Shown here: in pieces, positions 23,001 through 35,000 of the stretch | How the letters are laid out: each line of letters starts with the position of its first letter | How positions within the stretch are numbered: the first letter of the stretch is position 1 | NCBI GenBank assembly: GCA_010645155.1 | Contig: CM021312.1 | Coordinates: 7,341,562 to 7,405,561 of the forward strand | Length of the DNA stretch: 64,000 nt | Direction: 5' to 3' | Source of the DNA: Tigriopus japonicus | Lineage: Eukaryota; Arthropoda; Copepoda; Harpacticoida; Harpacticidae | Notes under the pieces: model-generated | What the model was told of the DNA's origin: nothing | The model's input: the letters and a program-made list of their open reading frames with translations, nothing else | Database searches by the model: none | Translations under genes and position numbers: made by a program

Positions 23001-26000
23001 AAAAACTAATTTTCTGTCAAATAGTTGTTGTTTTGTGCTATTTTGGACGATTTGTAAATTCGAAGATTTGCGCAAAAGCGCAAGATATGGAAGCACTACC
23101 TTTCTGGCGACGAGCGGGCCGTAGGAAAACAGCAATGATCCCCGCTAGTTCTGTGTGCGAGCTCTTGCCTGTGGCTCTTGCTTGTTTCTGGCCGACTTGA
23201 TCCAGCTTTTGTACTCTGAGGAAGGCCAGCCAAGGCAGGAACCTCTCACCACTCACTTCTGTAAGTATATCCATGGCCAAGGGATCGAGCAGCGCTCCTT
23301 GAACGGGAAAGAGGCAGGCAGACACGGTAGTGCTCATTTCTCCGGCTCTTTCTCCCAGGGACCTGGCAGAGAGTGGCACCGAGTTGGTTGGGTTGGGGGG
23401 GCTCCGCATCACCTCCGTCGACCAAACAAAGCCAGCCAGAACTTCTGCTCAAGTTGAGGGATGATCTGTGATGAACTCCGGGAGCCAGCCAGGCAGCCAG
23501 GCAGGCAGCCAAAGGAGCTGCTCAATGAAGACAAGTCTGATTGTCTGAAGGGGAAGAATCAGCGAAGGAAAGAAAGAAAGAAAGAAAGATTGGTACCTAC
23601 TGAAGACGACGTCGACAATTGTTAGTGGTCAGAGTGGTACTCATCCACGAAAATGGCGACCAAACTGATCCTGGCCTTGGGTTTGGGCATGACCCTAGCC
23701 ACGCCCATCGAGCAACCTTACCTTCAAGAACTCGCTTGCGGTCAGTACTACTACCGAACGCTCTACATAGATGAGAAGAATGACGCCCTTTTCGTGGGCG
23801 GAATGGACCGGGTTTACAAACTCAACGCTGCCAATATCACGCAATCGGATTGTGACAAAGATATGGTTTACATCCCGTCTTCGAGCACCGTCAATTGTGT
23901 CTCAAAGGGTAAGTCCGCGGATTTTGATTGCAAAAATCACATCCGTGTGATTCAACCCATTGCGGACGGATCTCGCCTGTATGTGTGCGGCACCAATGCT
24001 CATCAACCCAAGGACCATGTGCTTTACTCCAATTTGACTCATCTGGCCCGGCATGAATTCTACCCTGGAGTGGGAGATGGCATCGCCAAGTGCCCATTCG
24101 ATCCTGAGGATAACTCCACGGCTTTGTGGGTTGAGGACGGGAATCCGGGAGGTCACCCCGCGGTTTACTCTGGAACGAATGCCGAATTTACCAAGGCGGA
24201 TTCCGTTATTTTTCGAGGGGATATTTTCGATATCAGTACCGGACGGAGAGAGTACACTTTTAAAAGGACCATCAAATACGATTCCCATATGCTCGACAAG
24301 CCGGATTTTGTTGGCAGTTACGAAATCGGCGAACATGTTTTCTTCTTCTTCAGGGAAACTTCCGTCGAGTTTTTGAACTGTGGTAAAACAGTCTATTCCC
24401 GAGTAGCCCGAGTATGCAAGAACGATGTGGGCGGAAAGAACATCCTGAACCAGAATTGGGCCACCTATCTCAAGGCTCGTTTGAATTGTTCCTTATCCGG
24501 TGAAGTACCCTTTTTCTTCAACGAGATTCAAGACATTTATAAATCTCCTGAAGATGATTCTATTTTCCACGCTGTCTTTGCCACTGGGTCGAATGGATTG
24601 TCCGGATCTGCTATTTGCTCGTTCACTTTGGACGATCTTCAGAAGACCTTCGACGAGGGCAAGTTCAAAGAGCAAGCGACAACCACTTCGATCTGGCTTC
24701 CGGTTCCTTCCACGCGTGTACCAAGCCCTCGACCAGGCACATGCGTTGACGATACTCGAAATTTGTCAGACACAGTTCTAAACTTCATCCGAAAGCATCC
24801 TCTCATGGACACAATTGCTCCTCACGATCAAAAAGAGCCCGTATTCTACACCTCTGATGCCATCTTCACCAAGATAGTTGTCGATTCCGTAAATGCGGGA
24901 AGCTATGGCAAGGACCGACCATTCCACGTTTATTACGCCGGAACTTTGGACGGACGGGTGTTCAAGATATCTCGTTGGACCAATGAGGCGGGCGACTATG
25001 AAACCCGATTGCTCGACGTTTTCGAAGTGACCACGCCTCACCGTGTTGAGGCCATGGCTTTGTCTCGAAAGGTGAAAGCAATTTACGTCACCTCAGATCA
25101 TAACATCAAGCAATTGAGCGTCGAACTGTGCGCATCCCGTTATGCCAGTTGCGTCCAATGCGTGAGGGACCCTTATTGTGGGTGGGATCGGGAGTCTGGG
25201 TTATGCCGTCCTAAGCACTTTTCACTCCTGCAAGATCCAGCAGGAGAAGCTCCGGGGATTTGCGACATGTCCAATCCCAAGCAAAAGGTATCTGCTAATT
25301 TTGGAGGGAGTGTTCATATGGAGTGCGCACTTAATTTACCTTCGTCCAAGGACAACGTCGAATCTATTGCTTGGTATCACCTTGATTCTAGGGGTCACCG
25401 AACAAAGATCAACTTCAAACTTTCCCGAGAGAAGTTCATCATGACTCAAACATTTGGACTTGTAGTCTTAGGTGTGAATGAACGGGATAACGGAGAATAC
25501 CAATGCCACTACAACTCTGAAATTGTAAGCCACTATGAAGTATCGGTCGATGCTCATAGATGCTCGGCTCCAAATAAAACTGCTGACTATCAAAAGGTGT
25601 ATTCGGAGTGGTGCAGTGAATTCCAAAAGTACAAGAGTGCCCTCAAGACTTGGGAAAAGAGGCAAAACAACAAATGCCTGCCCAAGGAAGCATTCTTAAA
25701 ATCACAAAACTCTGTCTACCGCACTGCTTCTACCAACCCTTTTGTGTAGAATCGCCCAATACCCCGAGAGAACACGAGGTCTCTCTCTTCCCGATTCATT
25801 CAGTTTTTCTAATACCCAATCGTCCCTCTACCAATGTAATAACCGCCTTGTAATGACGCCATACCCATCCCTATCAAGTTCATCTCCGTCAAAAGCTTGA
25901 TCCCTTAACGGAGGACCCAGAATCTCAAAAGTTAAAACCAGTATTACCTTGATATTGTTAGTTCTTTTCTTCATTTGAACATCCGCAATTCAACGGTTAA

Positions 26001-29000
26001 GCCAACATTAGTTTGTGAATAGTTAACATGTAGTTATGTACATGAGTACATTCGATCTCTTCCTCAAGAATAGTGATTCACCGAAAGAGCTTTCAGCCGA
26101 AATTTTGGTTTCGGTTATGCTTATCGAAACCTAAGCAGACATGCATTTTGAAGATTGGAGCTTGACAACAAAGTCGAAGATTTTTTGGTCCAAAAATATC
26201 TGAAACTCAATTTTTCGGATTTAAAAAAAATATAATTACCCAACATCGTACACATAATCAATTTAAATTTCAAAGTAAATTTGTATGTAATTTTTTAGTC
26301 ATGAGTTATCAGTTTCGGTTAAGAGCCCTTTCGGTCCATCACTATTAAAGAATGTATCAGCAACTTTTACTCTTTACGCATTGAGATTAACAATAAATGA
26401 AAACATAAGGTGTGAAATACGCATAAATCATTCCACGTACCAAATAATTTTTCGATTCCTCTGAAAGGAGGTCCCTCAACACGTAGCCTTGTTTAACCCA
26501 GAAACTGGCTCAAATTTGGTTCCCACTGTTTGCCTCAATAAACTCTTAATTCCGTTCAAATACTTCAAGAACATGACCCAAGATAGTCTGGAAGTGGTGG
26601 TAAGCCACATGAAAGAAAGAAACCAAATTTATTTTGTTAGCTTGAACACAAGTGTCAAACGTGTGTGTTAACTTTATCAGAAAAAAATCAAAGGCAACGG
26701 TTATGTGTTTTATGCAATTTGATCATAGGTGGCCAAAATGACGCTTTAAGAAAAATTCAGATTTGGATTTTTTTGAATCTTTGGTAGCCTTTTAACTGGT
26801 CTCCAAATTTTTATTGCTGAAGTTACAGTAGAGGCGATGATAACGGTCAGCATGCATCTTGACCCAATACAACCGGTTTTGGGTTGGTTGCGGTTTCTTA
26901 CTACCGCTACAAGGAATGCAATTCCCTGTAAACAATTACAGCAATTACTATTGACGTCATCATGTTTGGCGGGAAAAAAAGTTTGGAAGACCTGTGTTTC
27001 TGATGAGCGTGCGAGGTAACTAAAACGAAGGTTTAGGCCTGGTGATTGAAACAATGCCTTTCTTATCTGCACAAATTGAAGTTGAAATAGCAAATCTTGA
27101 CATTGTTTTTGCAAAAAAGTATGTTTTGTTGCTTTTATCTAAAATTTCGCTACATAAGTTGAGAGGGTTTTTCCGAACTTTGAAATTAGGAATGCCCGAC
27201 TTTGAATAACAAGATGGCCAGAGGAGATCGGTTCCTGGGGCAACTAAACCTAAAAACAAATAATTTGTTTAATTGAAGGCTTCTAATTTCTCCATTTGTT
27301 TGCAAATTACTTGCAATACTTCTCAACATACATTAACCATGCCATTGCCCATAAATGCAACATTTTTCGAAAATCTGACCCTTGAAAACTGAGATTTTTT
27401 TGGCAAGCCTACACTGCTAACGGCAGTTAGAGACGGCAGCAGGTCTGTAAAATGATACGGTAACCACTCCCTATAGAGTCCTTTAAGCGGAACCGGTAAA
27501 ATAGAAAACACCTGCAACCTTTGAGCCTTGCGACACAAAATTTCCGATTTTACGTGTCCAATATTTATTGGGAAGTTCGAAAATGGGTCAAACTTTAGTG
27601 TCAGGATTCAATTTTTGAGGCTGTATTAGTACGGTGACCTCCCAATCTTATGTATTGTGACCTCCCAGTCAGCTGTTCGTTAAACGACCGTTATACGGTC
27701 ATAAATATAAAACAATTAACACTAAAACGAAATTTGGTCGTCCTGCGAATTACTGTTGGCAGAGCTGGACAACCCTTAAATAGTGGGTTGATCAGGAATA
27801 GTATTAAAAAATTCATCTTACCATCGTCGACCTATGTCATGGCGGTTCCAATCTGAAGATGTTTCCATGAATCTGTTAGGAGAAGAGCTTTCGTAATACA
27901 TCTAAGGACGCCGGTTTCCATGTAGGCAAGGGTTTGCTATTTTTCTTAGGAGCTCTTGACATGCAAATGTTAGGGCAATTTTCCACAAAATAAGTTTTTT
28001 CCCAAGTTGGCTCTAACGGGAATTACTATGCAGTGGAAAGTCAATTGTGAATACACCCTGCGGTTGAGTTGATTAACAAACAAACGAACCCCCAGGGAGG
28101 TGCTCCCGTGTAATCTGTTAAATTACATGAAAGTCAACGAGTTTTTTCAAGTAAATGTAATTTTGACGCCGCTTTCCAAGGCTTCATGATGCTTCCGTCT
28201 CGCTTGGTTGAGAGTCAGCTGTCGCAAGCCCAAGTTCCACCTATACCCGGATCCGGGCATCTATTGGCAGAGAAAGTACTATTTTTGGACTCTGGGTGAT
28301 TAGGCGGTTCTAATGCTACCCAAACAAATTATGTCTAAGCTAGTTGAAGGTTTTGAGTAACACCAAACTAAAATACATTTTTGAGGGTTTAAAGGGGAAA
28401 TATTGATTTTTTCTTTGCCAGCACGTGTCGAAGGTTATTACTGTTGATTAATGGATTCTTGTCGAATTTCTAGATTAAAATGGCCTTCGAAATTGACTTA
28501 AAGTTCAACAACAATTCCTTCACTCACGTTTTAGAAACAATACATTTAATTACGAAAAAGCTCACAATTTTTATGATTCTGCAAGTCTGTTAGCTTTTCT
28601 GACCATCAAAGGTTTACCAAATGCAAGGACATCTAGAATACAAAATTCTAGATGTCCGTGCCAAATGTAAGCTTGACCATCTGTGGGATTTAAACAAGCC
28701 AAACTTATGTAAAATAAACTCTAAATCATAAGAAATTGTCATTTTTTAAAAAGGCTACTTTTGAAGAAATGACCCCTTTGAAAGGTAGATGGCGTTAGCG
28801 TAACTTCAATTTAAAAGTTCGTAACCGGTTTGTGACGTTTACTTGAAAAAGCACATTCATTACTAGTGATGAGTAGTAGTGCAGATTTCAGACAAATAAG
28901 ATTTTATGCCCAAAAACATGTTTATTTGCTATTTGATAGCTTTTAAGGTTTATTTGCCATTTTTCATATTATTTGCCATTTTTGGGCAATTAAATGCAAA

Positions 29001-32000
29001 ATTTGTCGGTTTTTGGGCAAATCAATGCCAAAATTGTCTTTATGCGAACAATAGGAAATACAAATTTTTGCCCACAACGTTTTGTTTAAGGGATCTATTG
29101 ATTATTCAACGGAATAAAAATATTTTCCCTCAAATGTTCATATACTTGCACTCCACTTTATTGTTGGTGCAACATAATGCTCATTTTCCAAATTTAGTGG
29201 TCAGTTTTGCTATATTTTGGTAAATTTTTGTGTTTGTTTGCCATTTCTTTATTTGCCTTTTTTTGCCAATTTGGACGCTTTTATTTGCCATTTTTTGGGC
29301 CTAAAAGGCATGTTTTTTTGCTTGAAATCTGCAACCCTAGTGATGAGTAAGTAGAGCAAGAAAAAAGTAGAAAAACAAGGAACAAAGTTTTTAAAAAGCA
29401 GAAAACCGGCTAAAAAGTAAAAAAAAAAATAGTTGGCAAATCTAAGCCAATAAGATTAGAGGTGAAAGAAATTTTAGAGGTCAAGCCTGTAAGTTTTCGC
29501 TATTATCCGTGGAATTGAAGGAAAAAACAGGAAAGGTGCCAAAAAGCGCGTACACCGGACCCCCACAAGTGACAGATTTGCGCGAAAGCGCAAAATATTG
29601 AAGCACTTGTTGCATTATTTTTCAAAAAATGCATTGAGATACAAATGTGGCTGAAAAAGTAAAAAAAAAAAACTTTTTGCTGGAAAAAAGTTAAATCTAT
29701 CAAAAAGGGCAAAAGGGATAAAAAATATTTTCTACTTCTTATTTTTTTTCCTTGCTCTAGTGATGAGCTTCGAGTTGAGATTGTTGCCATTTTTGACTCA
29801 AAGTTTAATTGCTATTAAAAAAGGCAGGTTGTATTGAACTTTTTAACCAAAGATCTAGACCAGAACCACAATGGCAACACCCACTTCTTCAGTAGATTAT
29901 AGTGATGGATCTCGAGGTGGCAGTGCTGTCATATTATACCGAGAGATTAGATCTCTTGCCTTTTGACAAGGCTGCCTAGTTGTGTTGAGCTTTTTGAACC
30001 TTAACAACCAACATGACAAAACTGCGCTAAAAATCATTACCGAAAACGAAATTTCGGCCGTAATTGCGGCCGAATGCGCTTTCTGTCCATCACTAGCCAA
30101 AAAACAGTTATTGGTAAAGAGATATCCCCTATTTTTTTTCTCGTGTTTTTTTTGTCATGTAAATAGATTTTTTCCCTTTTTAAACAGCTTGTGAGTGTAA
30201 TGGTTGGTCCAACCGTTGTCGCTTTAATGAACAATTGTATCAAGAGCGAGGCCGAGGGGGCGAATGCTTAGATTGCGAAGGCAATCGTGATGGACCGAAC
30301 TGCGAAAGATGTAAGCTCAATCACTTCTTTTCGCTTGTTCAAGACGCCTTTGGAAGAACTCCTTGTGAAGCTTGCAATTGTGATCCCACAGGTAGGGCAT
30401 AACAACTTATTAAAGGTCTTTGGTCTACAAAAATCTACATTCCTTACTTCAGGATCTCGGAACTTGCAATGCTCGCCAGAGGGACAATGCGAATGCAAAC
30501 CAGGTGTGACTGGACCAAAGTGTGACCAGTGCGAAGCAAATTATTGGAACTTTGGCTCTTTGGGGTGTCAATCATGCGGATGTTACCCGGATGGAAGTGC
30601 CAATAATAATCCCAATTGCGACACTCTCTCTGGCGATTGCTATTGCAAACAAAATGTCGAGGGTAAAGCCAAGAGGAATCTTTCAACCAAAAGAAATTAT
30701 TTCATGAACATCTTTATCTCATTGCAGGACAAAGATGTGATCGGTGTAAAGCAGGTCATTTTCACATAGACAAGGGCAACGAATTCGGTTGCACACCTTG
30801 TTTCTGTTATGGTCACACATCTGAGTGTGATCTCAGCGGGGGATTTACCCAAAGTAAGCTATTCAACAAGACACCGTCTACATTTCTCTCTAGCACATAT
30901 GTTCTTTAGTGCTAGACGTTTAATAATTCCTTTACAGCCGTTATTAGGAGCGACTTTTCCCGAAGTAGTGAGGATTGGACTTCAAAGGAGGACCAACAAG
31001 ATTTGCCTTTGAACTACGATGGCATCAATAAGTACATCGGAGTTCAATCTAGTGGATATGCTTCAGGACCAGCTTATTTTCTAGCCCCTCGTATGTTGAC
31101 TTTTTGTTTAAAATATTGATAAAGAAATCATTGCTAATGGAAATATCGCATTTAGCTGGTTATCTGGGAGATCAACGCGCCAGTTACAACCAGGATCTCA
31201 AATTCAAGCTTCGGATCAATGACGTTGGGCCAAGACCTAGCATCGAGGATGTAATTATTGAAGGCGGTGGAGCCAAAACAACCAGGATCACTTTATCCAT
31301 CACTGACCAAAGTAACCCAATGCCAAGCTACGAGGTCTGTATTGTCTTCTCTTCGCTTAATTCGTGTCATCAAATATGCTCTTCGTGGCTTCTTATTTTC
31401 ATAAAGAACAGCAGAATATTTTGCTACGTCTTAAACTAAATCATCTATCTAAAAGTAAAAGGTTGGATTAGCTTGAGAGTCTTGGTGTATCCTTTCTTGA
31501 GTTTGTTGAACTATTGCTCCCCAGGGTTGTCCCAATTTAGACGCTAACACAAAACCAGGGATTTTCCTGAACACCAAGACCAAAATGTTAAAATTGGTAA
31601 CACCAAGCCATTTCCCGTTATGCAAATTTCGGGAGAGTTGAGGAACCCACCGGGGTGGTCGATTATACGATGCATTTTTGGCATCTGATTTAGCTCAATC
31701 TTGTTCACTTTTTACCTCAAGAATTTGAAATGAGAAATCGACAGAAACTCATGAGACAAATGAAAAGCCAGATTTTTTGAGAGCTCTAAATACATTAGAT
31801 TTCTCAACAAGATCTTCAACTTCAGGTCACAGTTTCACCAATCGTTGTTTTTGTTGGACAGCGCCTAGAAGCACTTTTATTGTCAAACACACTTGAATCT
31901 CCAATTGGATGAACCAAAAGAATAATTTTCTTTGCAGATGCAAGATTACACATATAGGCTTCATGAAAACCCAGAATTTGGGTGGAATCCGCGTCTTAGT

Positions 32001-35000
32001 TCGAAGGACTTTATGGCCATTCTGGCAAATATCACAGGGATTATGGTTCGCGGAACATATGTGAACCAAGGAGTGGGTTTCTTGGACGAAATTCGACTTG
32101 GTTCAGCCCAACGAGGAGGATCCGGTCCCCCAGCCACTTGGATTGAACGATGCAATTGTCCAGAAGGCTATCAAGGTCAATTTTGTCAGCTTTGCCAACA
32201 AGGATACCATCATAACAGCGGAGGACCTTTCGCAAGATGCATTCCTTGCAGCTGCAATGGACATGCTGATATTTGTGACGCAGAAACAGGTAAGACAGAC
32301 ACACCTTAGCCAGTTTTATGCTTTAGTAAATAGAAAAATGACATTAGGCAGACCTGCATTATCTACGATAAGCTACAGTTTCGACAAAAACTGACTGTTG
32401 GGGTGCAGATTTCAGGCAAATAAAGTTTTATGCCCAAAAATATGTTTATTTGCCATTTGCTAGCTTTCAAAGTTTATTTGTCATTTTTGATTTTATTTGC
32501 CGTTTTTGGGCCAGTATATACAAATTTGTGGGTTTTTGGGCAATTAAATGCAAAATTTGCCGGTTTTTGGGCAAATCAATGCCAAAATTGTCTTTATGCG
32601 AAAAATAGGAAATACAAATTTTTGCCCACAACGTTTTGTTTAAAGGATTTATTGATAATTAAATGGAATTAAAATATTTTCTTTTAAATGTTCACACTCG
32701 TGCATTCCACTTTATTGTTGGGGAAACATAATGCTCATTTTCCGAATTCAGTTTTGCTATATTTTGGTAAATTTATGTATCTATTTGCCATTTTATTTGC
32801 CATTTCTAGTTTTATATGCGATTTTATTTGCCATTTCTAGTTTTATATGCGATTTTATTTGCCATTTTGGACGCGTTTGTTTGCCATTTTTGGGCCTTAA
32901 AGGCATGTTTTATTTGCCAGAAATCTGCACCCATAGTTATTGGTAAACGTTTTAGGACTATTTTGAAATATCAAAAATGTTGTATGAACTAGAACATGAA
33001 CCACGTTTACGTTGGTAAAATGTTCTGTAAGAAGTGGGTGAGTACCACTTTTTCCTATCCTTGATGTCTTAACGGGCATTTTTCAGAGCAAACTGGATCA
33101 CATTAGTGTTTACAAATTGGATTTTTTTCTATGGAACACTATCGCTCTCGAAACACAAAGCGAATATAGTCCGATAAAATGCTAAAATATTTGATTTTTC
33201 TATTCAATCATAGGTGAATGTGCTTGTCGAGATAATACCTCTGGCCACAATTGCGAGCGTTGCAAGAAAGGGTATTATGGCAATGCTTTGGCAGGAAACC
33301 CGGGTGATTGTCAGCCATGTCCTTGCCCTGACGGAGGGGCTTGCATGGAAATATATGGCAATCCTGAGAGTCCAATTTGTATTGAATGTCCCATCGGTCG
33401 AAGAGGTGAGAAAACTAAAATAAATTCCATCTGGCAATCTGAATAATGGAAGCAATTTCTTTTTGGTATTTTGAATAGGTCCACGATGTGAATTGTGTGA
33501 AGATGGCTACTTTGGTGATCCAATGGGTCGTCTCGGAACACTACGTCCGTGCCAGAAATGTGATTGCAACAATAATGTTGATTCTAATGCCATTGGAAAC
33601 TGTAACAGTACTACGGGAGAGTGCTTACGGTGCATCGATAATACGGATGGATTCAATTGCGAGCGCTGCAAGTCGGGGTTCTTTGGAGACGCATTGGCTT
33701 TGAAAAAGCCGGGTGATCCTCCGAGTTGTCAACCATGTCAGTGCTATCCAGTGGGTACAAATCATAACGATGAAACGTTCCTTCCCATTTGCAATGGCTT
33801 CACGGGCGATTGCAGTTGCAAACCTCACGTAGTGGGACGCGATTGCGACAAATGTGCTGATGGTTATTTTAACTTGGATAGTGGAATGGTAAGTGACTTA
33901 AAGTAATACCCGACCACAGCTTGTAACCCGTGAAGAATCTGCTTAAAGCAAATTGACACATTTCTGTTTTCGTTTTATGCAAAAGGGATGCGAGGCATGC
34001 AATTGTGATGCAATTGGCTCTTTCAACGCTTCTTGCCATGTGCAAACCGGACAGTGTAAGTTTCTTATTCAACTCCTTTACTTAAACCAGGCATGGATGT
34101 GAGTAGAACTTTTTATTTTTGAACAGGCCACTGCAGAGAGGGTGTTACTGGACCACGTTGTGATATGTGTCTTCCGTATCATTTTGGATTTTCCCAAGAT
34201 GGATGCAAACCTTGTGATTGCGATCCAACAGGCTCCACCGATTTGCAATGCGACCTCATCACAGGACAATGTCCTTGCCGAGACAAGGTGCATCGAGGCT
34301 CATTGAAGATTTGGTGTAAATATACGTCATATGGATCTTCATGGAAAATTTTAGGTTGAAGGAAGACAATGCGACCGATGTATGGAGAATACTCGGACCA
34401 AAGATACCGGGGGCTATGGGGAAAAGATTTGTGAGCCTTGCGATGATTGCTACAATTTGATTGAAGATGCCACTAATGAACATCGAAGGAACTTGGCGGC
34501 CTTGGACAACTTGTTGCAACAAATAGCAGAAAACCCTGAGCCAGTCGGTGGAGATTTTGAGTACCAGTTAAGACAGCTTCAAGTCACCGTGAAATCTACT
34601 TTGGCTGATGCAAGAATCAATTCCCAAAATGAGGAAGGAGGAACTTTACGAGACAGATTGGAAAACCTGAGGGTCAAACTTGAAAAAGTTATAAACTTGA
34701 TTATGGAGGCCGATCAACAGGTCCAAAGTGCCAAAAATCAAGGATCTGAAGCTCAAAGAGATATGATGATGGCCAAAGACATTGTCGAAAGAGCTCGAGA
34801 AGGTCTGAAGCTAGCGCAACGCCAACTTGACATCCAAGGACGAGAAGCTTTGCGTCGGGCTCAAGAGCGATCGAAGAAGTTTGGAGAGGAGAGCGAAAAA
34901 ATGACTGCAATTGCTCGAGAAGCGAGAACATTGGCCGATGGGTAAGCAATACAATACAACCTTGATTGTTCGAAATCAAAGATTTACACATGCTTTTAGG

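Noticed and set aside
23902..24336. Long antisense frames over the semaphorin gene
   Set aside because: Shadows of the Sema2a coding sequence on the other strand; no motifs of their own.
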